Origin: Streptomyces sp. RB17
Lineage (GTDB): Bacteria > Actinomycetota > Actinomycetes > Streptomycetales > Streptomycetaceae
Direction: 5' to 3'
Assembly (NCBI RefSeq): GCF_009604455.1
Contig: NZ_WEGL01000002.1
Coordinates: forward strand, 1,300,827-1,364,826
DNA: 64,000 bases
Positions 43,992 to 53,254 of this stretch are shown here, piece after piece. A program made the translations under genes and the position numbers. Position 1 is the first letter of the stretch. The number at the start of each line of letters is the position of its first letter. A model generated the notes under the pieces. That model saw nothing but the letters and a program-made list of their open reading frames with translations, made no database searches and had not been told where the DNA came from.

Positions 43992-44123
43992 TCCGTCAAC
44001 TTAGCGGTCCAGGAGTTCCGTTGAGACGAGCACTCTTCACTCGGGGGCAGACGTTGCCTGACGTGGCCCGACACGGAGACCCTCGGACGCCGCCTGCAGC
44101 TGCTCTGCGACCTGTGCTCGGTC

Positions 44124-44576
44124 TTGCTACGCATGGACGGCGGCGGCCGCCCGCGGCGCTGCCGCAGCGCCGGAAACCGGCCACCGGGACTGAGGGCACG
44201 GCCGCGGGTGCCTTGGGCTGTCGCCGCAATCCCAGCTGAACTGGTCACCTTCTACGACAGCGTCGGCGAAGTCACCTGGGCGGACGTCGGCAACGGCTAC
44301 TTCCTCGACCCGGCAAGTGACGTCGTGCTGCGGCTCCAGGAGCATGGCGCTGTCGACGTCGGCGCGGGCCACAAGGCGCGTGGCGTGGTCATCGGCTCGA
44401 ACGGTGGCGGTCTGTCCTATGTCGCGGGTCCTCACGGGGTGGTTTACCGGACGAGCACGGTGTCGCTGGACGAACCCGAACTCCACAAGGCGGCTGATGA
44501 CCTGCGGCAGTTTCTGGAGCTGCTGGAGAGGTCCCTGACACGGTTCGTCGCCGACGGCGACCCGGGATACCTGTAG
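44124..44576 (+). CDS. SMI1/KNR4 (SUKH)-like protein, 150 aa, start uncertain
   Basis: From residue about 35 the sequence IPAELVTFYDSVGEVTWADV, NGYFLDPASDV, then GVVIGSNGGGLSYVAGPHGV and VYRTSTVSLDEPELHKAADD resembles SUKH-fold proteins, which often act as immunity proteins or bind partners. The first 30 residues are Arg/Pro-rich and probably not native, so the true N-terminus may be missing. No toxin gene is adjacent. Both start and family are tentative. Confidence 0.5.
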   Translation: MLRMDGGGRPRRCRSAGNRPPGLRARPRVPWAVAAIPAELVTFYDSVGEVTWADVGNGYFLDPASDVVLRLQEHGAVDVGAGHKARGVVIGSNGGGLSYVAGPHGVVYRTSTVSLDEPELHKAADDLRQFLELLERSLTRFVADGDPGYL

Positions 44577-44792
44577 GTGCAGTCCCGGCGCCCATTCCGT
44601 TTTGGCCCGGTAATGCTCGAGCTGTAGATCGTGATCTTGTTGTACGACCGGATGCGGACATGGCGTCATGGATCTGATCGGCGAGGCGGTCACATCGGGT
44701 GAACGGGCGGGCCACCGCCTGGAGTTCGGTTCCCGGGACGGCGGAGAATATTGGATCGGGTGATGCGATCGCGAGCCGGCACGCTGCCTTCC

Positions 44793-45327
44793 ATGGACCA
44801 TGCGGAGGTATTGCTGATCGGGGGGGCGCGCCGGCGTCGGCAAGACGACGGTGGGGTGGGAGGTCGGGGCTCGGCTGCGTGCCGCGGCGGTCTCTCACGC
44901 GATCATCGAGGGCGATTTCATGGGGCAGGTGTATCCGGTGCCGGAGGGGGATCCTCACGGTTCGAAGCTCGTTGAGCGCAATCTGTCGGCGGTCTGGGCA
45001 AACTTCGCACAGTGTGGCTATCGGCGTCTGATCTATACGAACACCCTGAGCGTGCTGCCTGGAGCGGCGGGCATGTTCGAGCGCGCCATGGGGGCAGACG
45101 TGCGGATCGTACGGGTCCTGCTCACCGCTTCCGACACCACCGTCGGCGAACGGCTGGCCGGCCGGGAACTCGGCTCGGAACTGGAGCAGGGGCTCCAGGC
45201 CAGCGCCCACAAGGCATGTCTCCTGGACGAGCAGGCGCCCGCTGACACTGTGCGGGTGGTGACCGACGAGCGGTCTGTCGTGGACATCGCGCGGGATGTG
45301 GTCGCTGCAACTGGCTGGTGCGGGTAG
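44793..45327 (+). pseudogene. P-loop NTPase/kinase-like gene broken by a frameshift in a run of seven G
   Basis: An ATG at 44793 starts MDHAEVLLIGG. With six instead of seven G at about 44820-44826 the frame would continue as RAGVGKTTVGWEVGARL, a complete Walker A (GRAGVGKTT), and run to the stop at 45327 (about 178 residues). The downstream part (HAIIEGDFMGQVYP, AQCGYRRLIYTNTL, RVLLTASDTTVGERLAGREL) looks like a small kinase or gluconate/adenylate-kinase-like fold. As given, the frame breaks inside the P-loop. It may be a sequencing error, a true mutation, or a phase-variable run. Confidence 0.7.
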
Positions 45328-45718
45328 CGCTCCACCCGGAGTTCTGATCTCCACGGCCGGGCCGGCGCGCAGACGACCGCGGCCCGTCGGCGATACCTGT
45401 GCGGTCGGTGAGCCCGGGGCCGACGGCTCAGTTCCTGAGGGCGGCCATGGCTCGGGGCGGGGTGCGGTTCCGGTCCCCACTCGGGAGGTGCCTTCTCTGC
45501 AGGTGTGCTCCCGGATCGCCAGGGCTGCCGTCGGGAAACGCGGCGAGGTGTGCGGCCGCGGTCCGGACCGGAACGGCGGGCAACCCCTTGGAGGCATCGG
45601 CATCGGTTCGTCCCTGCGATCGCACGACACAGCAGCGGCCGGCAGGGGCCGTCCTCCCGACAACACGCGGATCCGCACCGGGAAATGAGCAACGGAGTCC
45701 CCCTGTTATGGTGCGCCG
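45328..45718. other. Intergenic 0.4 kb, nothing recognised
   Basis: No supported gene between the P-loop gene and the VOC gene. Confidence 0.4.
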
Positions 45719-46153
45719 ATGTCATCGATCAAGAAGTTCCAAGTCACCTTCGACTGCGCAGAACCTGAGCGCGTCGCTCGCTTTTGGTGCGAGGTGTTGG
45801 GGTACGTCGTACCGCCGCCACCCAAGGGGTTTGCTACGTGGGACGATTTCGATCGCTCTCTGCCGCCTGAGCGGCAGGGTGCGGCGTTCGCCTGCAGTGA
45901 TCCCTCAGGCGTGGGCCCGCGACTGTTCTTCCAACGCGTTCCCGAAGGCAAGGTCGTCAAGAATCGGCTGCATCTTGATGTGCGGGTCGGCACCGGGCTC
46001 GTGGGTGAAGAGCGCCTCGCCACGCTCGAAGCCGAATGCGCGCGGCTGGTCGCACTCGGCGCGATACGCGTGCGACTGCTGCTTGCGGACGACCACAATG
46101 AGTCGTGCATCGTGATGCAGGACATCGAGGGCAACGAGTTCTGTCTCGACTGA
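45719..46153 (+). CDS. VOC-family protein (glyoxalase-like)
   Basis: The product is 144 residues. KKFQVTFDCAEPERVARFWC begins the fold, FFQRVPEGKVVKNRLHLDVR carries the central His, and VMQDIEGNEFCLD is the typical end with a metal-ligand Glu. This subgroup (VOC proteins with PERVARFWxxxLGY) is common in actinobacteria with unknown substrates. No good ribosome binding site is visible before the ATG. Confidence 0.8.
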   Translation: MSSIKKFQVTFDCAEPERVARFWCEVLGYVVPPPPKGFATWDDFDRSLPPERQGAAFACSDPSGVGPRLFFQRVPEGKVVKNRLHLDVRVGTGLVGEERLATLEAECARLVALGAIRVRLLLADDHNESCIVMQDIEGNEFCLD

Positions 46154-46189
46154 GCATCCTCCGAGACGAAGAGCCGGGCGGCCACTCCC

Positions 46190-46625
46190 ACCGAGTCCCA
46201 CCGAGCCACGTCCGACAGCGCGTTGTCAGCCACACCCGGCTCTCCTGGACCCCCACCGCCTTACGGAGGTGTGCGTCCGGGATGGCCAGGCCGGTGCCCC
46301 GACCGTCGCCGTCCGCGATGACCGTGGTCCGGCCGACGGCGCTTTTCGCACCGGACGCCTCCCACGCCGTGCGGTCGTGGCGGTTGCCGGGAACCGGCCG
46401 GCCGAGGTCGACGATGAGCCTGCTGTCGGCGTCGATGACGACCTCGGGGTTGGTCGAGTACCGGTGGTTCTTCGGCTGCTCGGCCACCGTGTGATCCCGC
46501 GTAGGGACCGGAGTGCCGTCGACGATCAGCACGGCGTACTTTCGCAACCGCGTGCGGGGCTGGAGCGCGAGCGACGGCCCGAGGTGGCCGATGCAGCGGT
46601 CAGTGGCCGAGTGCGACACCCCAGC
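46190..46625 (-). pseudogene. IS5-family (DDE_4 group) transposase fragment
   Basis: Read leftward: VSHSATDRCIGHLGPSLAL, VLIVDGTPVPTRDHTVAEQP, YSTNPEVVIDADSRLIVDLG, PVPGNRHDRTAWEASGAKSA and TVIADGDGRGTGLAIP follow the DDE_4 core, with Asp in VDGT and a changed GYQG (now GDGRG). The C-terminal third, which carries the Glu, is replaced by unrelated sequence. Confidence 0.75.
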
Positions 46626-46764
46626 GAGTCCGTGTGGCCGACTTCCGCGGGCGCGGCGTCTGCCGTGGTCAAGGGGGCGGCGGACCTGCTCGGAAGGCTG
46701 GAGGTAGGATCCGCGAGCGTTGTTGGCCCATTCGGGCTGTCCGAGCCCTGTGGGGCATCTTCCG

Positions 46765-48570
46765 ATGATGTTCCGACTGCGCGCTGTCCGCGCGCTCGTG
46801 TTGCTGGTCGGCTTCTATCTGATGGGCGGGGTTCTGCTGTCGGCCATGGCGGCGCTCGACTGGCTGCTGGTGACGCGCATGCTCACCGCCCGGGCGGCCT
46901 GGCTTGAAGGCATGGTCCTCACCGTCACCGTTCTCCTGGCGGTGGCGATTGTGCGCGGCATGTTCGCCTTTCTGCGGGCCGGGCGCCTGGGCCCGGTGCC
47001 ACAGGCGGTGGCGGTCACGCCACAGGATCAGCCCGAGCTGTGGGAACAGGTGCGCGCCGCCGCCCAAGCGACGGGGGAGCGACCGCCGGACGAGCTCTAC
47101 CTGGTCGCCCAGGTCAACGCGGGGGTGGCCGAACAGAACCGCCTGTCGGGGCTACTGCCCGGACGACGCCGTATGCTCCTGGGGCTGCCGCTGCTCGCCG
47201 GGCTGACCGTCCCGCAGTTGCGCGCCGTCCTCGCCCACGAGTTCGGGCACTACGCCAACCTCGACACCCGGCTCGGTGGTGTCACGATGCGCGGCCGCGA
47301 AGCGGTACTGCACACGGTGGAGGTCTTCCGCGAGGGCAGCACCCGGCTGCACTACGCGATCGGCGCCCTGTACGTCGGCTACGCCCGGATGTTCCTGCGG
47401 GCCTCGCAGACCGTGGCCCGCCAGCAGGAGTTCGCCGCCGACCAGGTGGCCGCCCGGCACGCGGGCCGTGACGCGACGGCCGCTGCGCTGCGCGTCCTTC
47501 CGGTGCTCGCCGCCGCACACACCCACTACTTCAAGACGTACGCCGCGATGGGCGGGCCGTTGGGAGCGCTGCCACCTGTGGGCGAGGTGCACGGCGGCTT
47601 CCGACGGCTGCTCGCCGCCCGGACGGGGGAGCGGCTCGCTGAGCTGTGCGCCGGGCAGCGTCGGCCGCGGCCGCATCAGTACGACTCGCACCCGCCGACA
47701 GCCGAACGGATCACCCTGATCGAGAAGCTGCCCGCCGGTGACCGAGCCGAGGGGCCGGCCGACGAGCCGGCCGCGCTCACCCTGCTGCACGACCCGGACC
47801 GGGTGTTCGCCGAGCTGGAGGCGTGCTCGCTGGCGCAGGAGGCGGCGCGACTGCGGCGCATGAGCTGGGACGACCTCGTCATGGCCCGCGCGCTCGCGGA
47901 CGCGGAGGGCTGGTCCCGGCCGCTGCCAGTCGCCGTGGCCAGGGCGCTGCGCTCATCGGCGTACAGCGCAGACGGCGCGGCGCTACGCCGGGAAGTCACG
48001 GCCGAGGGGGTGGCCAACGACCAGTTGCCCGGCTTGGAGGAGGTACTCGACGCGTTCGACCGCGGCCTGCTGTGGATGGAGGTCGCCGACCGCATGCCCA
48101 AGCCGCATCAGGCGGCGCGCCTGATCGGGCCGTCCGCCCGCAACTTCATCCGGCCCAGGGTCTTCGACGGGCTCGCGGGGATGGTCCACCTGCGCCTCGC
48201 CGAGGCCGGACACGTCACCCCGGACATCGCGTGGTCGGGACAGCCCGGCCTCGTCCTGCCCGAGGCATGGGAGCAGGACATGGACGACGCCCTCGACGCG
48301 GCCGTCGCTGACACGCCCGACACCGCCCCCCTGCGCGCCCTGCTCGCCCACCACCCCGCGTGTCCGCATAACTGCCGTTCGGCATTGCGGTTCCCCCATC
48401 TCCCAAGTGGCCGGCGGGTCATCTCCTGCGAACCTGGCCAGTGGAGCTGGCGGCCGGGCCGCGTGGGTTGGTCTCGGGGCACGGTGCAGATCTGTGGCCG
48501 CGAGCCGGCCGCCGCCTCTTCGCGCCCGCACGCTCGCGCTCCTTCGCCCAGTTCGCCACGGCCCGAGTGA
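46765..48570 (+). CDS. M48-family metallopeptidase with altered C-terminus
   Basis: From the ATG at 46765 the product is 601 residues. Two hydrophobic segments occupy residues about 8-32 and 47-68. The zinc motif HEFGH lies at residues 158-162, preceded by VPQLRAVLA, and the third ligand region is RQQEFAADQVAARHAG. This is the HtpX/Ste24-like membrane M48 group, probably with the catalytic domain on the cytoplasmic side or in the periplasm-like space. Residues 370-530 form a conserved family tail. After about LRALLA (near 48345) the sequence turns Arg/Pro/Ser-rich for some 75 residues and looks foreign, so the natural 3' end seems to have been replaced. Confidence 0.85.
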   Translation: MMFRLRAVRALVLLVGFYLMGGVLLSAMAALDWLLVTRMLTARAAWLEGMVLTVTVLLAVAIVRGMFAFLRAGRLGPVPQAVAVTPQDQPELWEQVRAAAQATGERPPDELYLVAQVNAGVAEQNRLSGLLPGRRRMLLGLPLLAGLTVPQLRAVLAHEFGHYANLDTRLGGVTMRGREAVLHTVEVFREGSTRLHYAIGALYVGYARMFLRASQTVARQQEFAADQVAARHAGRDATAAALRVLPVLAAAHTHYFKTYAAMGGPLGALPPVGEVHGGFRRLLAARTGERLAELCAGQRRPRPHQYDSHPPTAERITLIEKLPAGDRAEGPADEPAALTLLHDPDRVFAELEACSLAQEAARLRRMSWDDLVMARALADAEGWSRPLPVAVARALRSSAYSADGAALRREVTAEGVANDQLPGLEEVLDAFDRGLLWMEVADRMPKPHQAARLIGPSARNFIRPRVFDGLAGMVHLRLAEAGHVTPDIAWSGQPGLVLPEAWEQDMDDALDAAVADTPDTAPLRALLAHHPACPHNCRSALRFPHLPSGRRVISCEPGQWSWRPGRVGWSRGTVQICGREPAAASSRPHARAPSPSSPRPE

Positions 48571-48842
48571 TTCGCCTGTGTCTTCGACATGGGCGACGAT
48601 TGAGCCCGCCTGTGCACGGTGGCGGACAGGCGTATCGACCCTCTCGACGAGTTCGGCGAGACACCCGACCGTCCGGTTCCCTACTGGGGCTGGGGCAGCC
48701 TCTCAGGCCGGTACGCGCGCTGGCCATGGCTGATTCTGCTTGGTCAACGCTTGTGAAAATTGATGTCGGCCGGCCCGTTGGCGCTTGACGGCGAGGGCTG
48801 CCGACCGTGTCGTGAGCAGACTCTGGGCGCTAGGGTGCCGAG
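48571..48842. other. Intergenic region, nothing recognised
   Basis: Sequence from about 48.35 kb to here may be an insertion remnant; no family could be named. Confidence 0.35.
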
Positions 48843-49646
48843 GTGACGTGGACCGCGCGTGTGGTCGAGCGGGAAGGTGTGCGGCTTGTCTGCCGGGATT
48901 GGGGCGGAGACGGGCCGGCGTTGGTGCTGTTGCACGGGGTGGCTGGGCATGTGGGTGAGTGGGATGCACTGGCAGGGCCCCTGAGCTCGGCATATCGGGT
49001 GGTCGCTGTCGACCAACGCGGTCACGGCGCCGGCGACCGCTTCCCTTCTGACGTCTCCAGGGATGCCTTCGTTGAAGACGTCGTCGCCGTGGCAGACCAG
49101 TTGGGTCTGGAGGGCGTTGTACTCGTCGGGCAGTCGCTGGGCGGACACACGGCCATCCTGGCCGCTGCGAGGCATCCTGGGCTGGTGCGCGCGTTGGTGG
49201 CCGTCGAAGCCGACGTGAGCGGTCCCGATCCCGAATGGCCGGATCATATCCGCCGGTGGCTCGACTCGTGGCCGGCGCCCTTTCCCTCGCTCGATGCTGC
49301 GGTCCAGTTCTTCGGCGGCGGGGCGATCGGCATGGGCTGGGCGGGTGGCCTGGAGGAACGCGGTGGGCAATGGTGGCCCCGCTTCGACCGGGACGTGATG
49401 GTCCAGTGCGTGGCGGACGCTGCCCGGCACTCCTTCGCGCACGAGTGGGAGCGCATCACCTGCCCCACTCTGCTCATCCTGGCCCAGTCGAGCTTCATCT
49501 CGCCTGCACGGGTCGATGAACTGATGCGCCGCCGTGTCCCGACCGTGTCCGTCAGCATTCGCGGAACCCGTCATGATCTGCACCTGGAGCAACCCGACAT
49601 CGTGTACGACCTGATTTCCCCGTTCCTCGCCGGTCTGTCCGCGTAG
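48843..49646 (+). CDS. Alpha/beta hydrolase
   Basis: A GTG start gives 267 residues. The fold is clear: LVLLHGVAGHVGEWDALAGP (oxyanion region), VVAVDQRGHGAGDRF, VLVGQSLGGH with the nucleophile Ser98, and GTRHDLHLEQP near the C-terminus supplying the catalytic His. The acid is probably Asp in an intermediate strand (SSFISPARVDEL region). Substrate unknown; esterase, lactonase or haloperoxidase-like activity is possible. It is a single cytoplasmic enzyme. Confidence 0.9.
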   Translation: MTWTARVVEREGVRLVCRDWGGDGPALVLLHGVAGHVGEWDALAGPLSSAYRVVAVDQRGHGAGDRFPSDVSRDAFVEDVVAVADQLGLEGVVLVGQSLGGHTAILAAARHPGLVRALVAVEADVSGPDPEWPDHIRRWLDSWPAPFPSLDAAVQFFGGGAIGMGWAGGLEERGGQWWPRFDRDVMVQCVADAARHSFAHEWERITCPTLLILAQSSFISPARVDELMRRRVPTVSVSIRGTRHDLHLEQPDIVYDLISPFLAGLSA

Positions 49647-49686
49647 GGACGCGCCGGCACCTCCGCGTCCGCTGGTGCGGCCGCCT

Positions 49687-50085
49687 TCAACCGGCGGCCG
49701 TCTGCTGGATGTGGGCCTTGTTGTGGGCGAGGCGTTAGGACTCGGTGCCGGTCTGGATGATCGTGCCGCTGAAGGTGAGGCGGCCGACGATGGCCGGGCA
49801 GAGGGGGGAATCTTGCTGCAGGCACCGCTGGACTTGTTCGAGGCGATGCGACGCTGTTCTTCTCCTCGTTCTTCTCCTCGCGTTCGGCCAGGACCTGGAG
49901 GAGCAGTTCAGCACCTCGACGGTCGAGTTCCATGCAGCCGAGTCCCCCGATGCAGAGCGGGCCGACGCGTCCGCAGCGGGCGATGGCCTTCAGCTGCTTC
50001 TCGTCGGCCGCCTGGACCAGCTCGCTGACGAGGCTTGGGGGCCAGCTCGTAACGGACCCGGAGCTCCGCATCGCCGGACTCCGGG
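49687..50085 (-). pseudogene. IS21-family helper ATPase IstB, C-terminal relic
   Basis: LVSELVQAADEKQLKAIARC, CIGGLGCMELDRRGAELLLQ and VLAEREEKN lie in one frame. After a shift, CPAIVGRLTFSGTIIQTGTES is followed by a stop codon (49735-49737, where Tyr is expected) and then RLAHNKAHIQQ. Both a frameshift and a nonsense change are present and the Walker A region is gone. The partner istA is absent. Confidence 0.75.
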
Positions 50086-50420
50086 CGCGGGCTGCGTGGG
50101 CGGACGTCGGGGGCCTGCGCCGTTTACCAGTGAGCCCGTTGTCACAGGCGGGCCGTACGCCGGAACCCTCGAACGCGCCGAGGTGAACCTGATCTTCCAG
50201 GTGATCTCAAAGCGTTACTCGAGCAGTGCCTGACATTCCTGCGAGCTGCCCTGCCGGGATCTGTGCTGACAGAGCCCAGCCGGCCCGCCTCGTGACGACC
50301 GCGTGGTCAGGCAATACCGAACGGCCGGCCCCGCGCCTGTCACGCCGGCGCACCACAGGGGGGCGCGCAGGCCCCGGCCCCGTCCTGCGGCTGGCTACGG
50401 CGTCCGGCCCGTCAGCGGGG
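50086..50420. other. Intergenic region, nothing recognised
   Basis: No supported gene; a continuation of the IstB relic may reach about 50.15 kb. Confidence 0.35.
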
Positions 50421-51248
50421 TCAGGGGGCGGTGAACAGGGTCGGGAAGCGGGGGGCCAGCCACGGCCGGGGGCCCCAGGCCAGGATCTGCCCTTGGGCGA
50501 TGGCACGCCAGGGATTCAGCCGGCCGAGCGCGATGAGCAGGAAGGCGACGGGGTCGAGCAGGATGGTGCAGTCCGCGCGCTGCCGCAGCATGCCCGGGGT
50601 CACGTGCACGGCGCCGTCGGCCAGGGCCACGCCGAATGTCTCGCCCCCGCGCAGCCGGATCCGGTAACGGGCCGCGAGTCCGGCCGTGGCCGCGGGGTCC
50701 GCGACACGCGGCATGACCGAGAGCATGAATGGCATGCACAAGGCCACCCGTGCCGGGTCGACCATGTGCGGACGCTTCAGGGCGCGAGCCAGGTCGTATC
50801 CATGGCCGAGCATGTGCGTGAGCAGGTACGACGCCAGAACGGATCGGTTCATCGTGCCCAGGGGTGTGGTTGGTGCGGGGCCGTCGGCCGCAGGGTGCGA
50901 CAGAGCGTCCAGGAACGCCTCGGCCTGTTCCGTGATCATCGTCGCGAGTGGCTCCGCCCGACGCTCCGCGAAGGCGCCGAGGGACGTTGCGTTGGCCTCT
51001 GCGAGGCTTTGGGGCGTTCCGTCGCCGTAAGGGCGCTCCCGTCCGGCTGCCAGGTCGGCCATCAGTTCGTTGGCTATGGCAAGGTGGGCGGCGGCCTCGC
51101 CGACGGTCCACTTTGACCCCGGCACGGCAAGCGCCGTGTCGCTCGCGCTGCGTACCAGCGCGGCGATCTCCTCGGCAGTGCCGCGAATCGCCTGCCCGAG
51201 CCCGTCGGGCAAGGGCCACGGCCCGTCCTGCCGTACCGTCGTGTGCAC
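50421..51248 (-). CDS. Maleylpyruvate isomerase-like (DinB/mycothiol-dependent family) protein
   Basis: A GTG at 51248 with GGAG upstream gives 275 residues; the open frame extends much further but only as an antisense artefact. Residues about 10-150 form a DinB-like four-helix bundle: WTVGEAAAHLAIANELMADL has the first His, and YLLTHMLGHGYDLARAL gives the later His pair for the metal. The C-terminal part (190-275) looks like an SCP2-like domain. Proteins of this TIGR03083-type family use mycothiol in isomerase or transferase reactions. The exact substrate is unknown. Confidence 0.8.
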   Translation of the reverse strand: MHTTVRQDGPWPLPDGLGQAIRGTAEEIAALVRSASDTALAVPGSKWTVGEAAAHLAIANELMADLAAGRERPYGDGTPQSLAEANATSLGAFAERRAEPLATMITEQAEAFLDALSHPAADGPAPTTPLGTMNRSVLASYLLTHMLGHGYDLARALKRPHMVDPARVALCMPFMLSVMPRVADPAATAGLAARYRIRLRGGETFGVALADGAVHVTPGMLRQRADCTILLDPVAFLLIALGRLNPWRAIAQGQILAWGPRPWLAPRFPTLFTAP

Positions 51249-51639
51249 GCTGCTTGCTCCGCTCCCCACCCTGCCCGGCATGCCCCATGTGCCTGGGGCG
51301 GTGGTACCCAACCAGACCTGGGCCGCGCCCGGCAAGTCCCTGCGCGCCTTGGGGCTCGGGTTCTGGTGCTCGGCGGCTGCCTGTTCCGTCGCGGGACATG
51401 TCGACCACGCGGCGGCAGGCGGGCGTGTAGGCCAAGGCCGATGTGCCCTCGAAGCTGCCCTCGAACCGGCTGGTTCACGGTGGCCGGGTGTGCCGGTCCG
51501 TGGTCCGGGCTCGGTGGTGCCCGAGACAGCTACGGTGGGATCTGAAACGGCGGAGAGCATGCGCGGCGCAGCATGGACGGACCCGGCCGGGCTCATCCTG
51601 CGCTTGCTCGAGGCTGAGCACACTCTCGCCGCGGCCGAC
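51249..51639. other. Intergenic 0.4 kb, nothing recognised
   Basis: No supported gene; it contains the promoter of the leftward gene. Confidence 0.4.
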
Positions 51640-51880
51640 GCCTTCGGCGGTCAGTTCATTGCGGTGGACCCCCGCAAACACCTCCCGGCGGTGCCCCGCA
51701 TGCGGGGCACCGCCATGGAGAACCGGCCCACCCAGGAGAAGCTCCACTGCGTCGCGTGCGGTCACCACGCGCACGCGGACACGGCGGGCGCCCTGAACAT
51801 CCTCCGGGCCGGGCTGGTACGTCGCGAAGCCGCACCCGGCATAGCGGGAAGCCCTCTCATTATGAGGGGGAGGAGTCACG
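51640..51880 (+). pseudogene. TnpB C-terminal zinc-ribbon relic with right end
   Basis: FGGQFIAVDPRKHLP, then MENRPTQEKLHCVACGHHAH, ADTAGALNILRAGL are the end of an IS1341-type TnpB; the first CxxC (SRRCPACG) is found in another frame. A right-end-like hairpin (CCCTC and GAGGG around TCATTAT, near 51854-51870) and GAGTCA follow. The rest of the gene is gone. Confidence 0.75.
51687..51714. repeat. Perfect 28-bp palindrome
   Basis: GGCGGTGCCCCGCA (51687-51700) is followed with no spacer by its exact reverse complement (51701-51714). It sits inside the TnpB relic at the place of the first zinc-ribbon CxxC. Confidence 0.9.
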
Positions 51881-51912
51881 AGCTTTCTCAGGCTCCCGGG
51901 AAGGCGGGTGGA

Positions 51913-52746
51913 TCAGCGCAGGCCGGCGAAGAGGTCGTTCTCGGGCACGGCCGCGCCAGTGGTGTCCTGGACACGTACGAAGGTCTCCACACCCATCAAT
52001 TCGGTGAACCTTTTCTGGCCCATCTTGAGGAAGAAGATGTTGTCGCCCTGACTGGCGTGCGCGGCCAGCGCATCGAACTTCTGACTGCCGAACGCAGTGG
52101 TGTCCACCCAGGTGGTGATGTCCTCGTCGGGGAGTCCGATCTCGGCCATCGCGGCGGCCTCGGCGGGATCCGGCTCCTGCCAGTCCGCACCGAACTCGCG
52201 CATGACCTCCCCGAACCGCTGCATCATCGAGCGGGGCGCCGTCGTCCAGTACACCTTGGGTCTCTGCGTGGTCATCGCCAGCGCCGTCATCGTGATGCGG
52301 TTTGCCTGGATGTGGTCGGGGTGGCCGTAAAAGCCGTTCTCGTCGTAGGTGACGACCACATCGGGTTGGTAGCGGCGCAGGAGTTCCGCGAGTCGGGCAG
52401 CGCCCTCCTCCACGGGTGTCTGCCAGAAGGATCCGGGGGCGTCGTTGGTCGGCCAGCCCATCATCCCGGAGTCGGCGTAGTCCAGGGTCTCCAGATGACT
52501 GACCTTCAGGATGCTGCAGCTCGTCTCAAGCTCTTGACGCCGCATCAAGGCGACGGCTGCGGGATCGTGCTCGGGGTCGTCCGGCTTGACGCCCCCCGGC
52601 CCGTCACCGCACCTGCCGTCGGTGCACGTCACGAGGACCGTGCGGATGCCCTCCGCCGCGTATCGCGCGAGGACACCTCCCGTTCCGGTGGCCTCGTCGT
52701 CGGGGTGGGCGTGCACCGCCATGAATGTCAAGGGCCGGTCATTCAT
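51913..52746 (-). CDS. PIG-L family deacetylase (MshB/Mca-like)
   Basis: The product is 277 residues with an AGGAGG site. The zinc motif AHPDDE (His14, Asp17) and the second His motif YGHPDHIQANR are both present, with VTCTDGRCGDGPGGV and TYDENGFYGHPDH as in mycothiol S-conjugate amidase and GlcNAc-Ins deacetylase. It probably removes an acetyl or amide group from a GlcNAc-containing small molecule, perhaps in mycothiol detoxification. It is a single gene; no mycothiol partners are adjacent. Confidence 0.9.
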   Translation of the reverse strand: MNDRPLTFMAVHAHPDDEATGTGGVLARYAAEGIRTVLVTCTDGRCGDGPGGVKPDDPEHDPAAVALMRRQELETSCSILKVSHLETLDYADSGMMGWPTNDAPGSFWQTPVEEGAARLAELLRRYQPDVVVTYDENGFYGHPDHIQANRITMTALAMTTQRPKVYWTTAPRSMMQRFGEVMREFGADWQEPDPAEAAAMAEIGLPDEDITTWVDTTAFGSQKFDALAAHASQGDNIFFLKMGQKRFTELMGVETFVRVQDTTGAAVPENDLFAGLR

Positions 52747-53254
52747 CGAACAATCCTCCTGCGTGAAAAAAGCCTCGGTCCGAGTCTGCGGCAGGCGTAG
52801 CGGGGATCGCCCCGATATCCGGTGACCCGGCGGGTACCGCGGACCCGGGGCCCGGATCACCTCCGAGCGGACGATCCTTTGGCCTCTCTGTTCCCCGCTC
52901 GCTGCGCCGGTCCCTCGGCTGGTGCAACAGTGCTGGCCGGATCGGCTGTTCCCGCACTGCAAGGGAATCCTCCTGGGCCTTGGCGCTGGCGCCCGTGCAC
53001 CGTGCTTCCGGACTTGCCCAGTTTCAGTGATCTTCGCCGCCGCGGATGGTCACGAGAAATGACGGCAGTGGGCTGTCGGCGGAGACGCCGGATTGGATCT
53101 TCGGCGCTTTCCGTGATGCCGTACCTGGCGCCGGCGAGCCAGTGGGATCTGCTGGTGGCAAGACGTCGAAGTCAGCCGGCCTGGGTGATGGCGTTCGTGA
53201 ATGGAAGCCGGCGCCGGCGCTCGGCGCCGGGCCCGCGGCCCAGAGGGCCTTGGC
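52747..53254. other. Intergenic 0.5 kb, nothing recognised
   Basis: No supported gene on either strand. Confidence 0.4.

Noticed and set aside
51070..52800. 576-codon rightward frame
   Set aside because: Mostly antisense to the PIG-L deacetylase; only the TnpB zinc-ribbon piece within it is meaningful and is listed separately.
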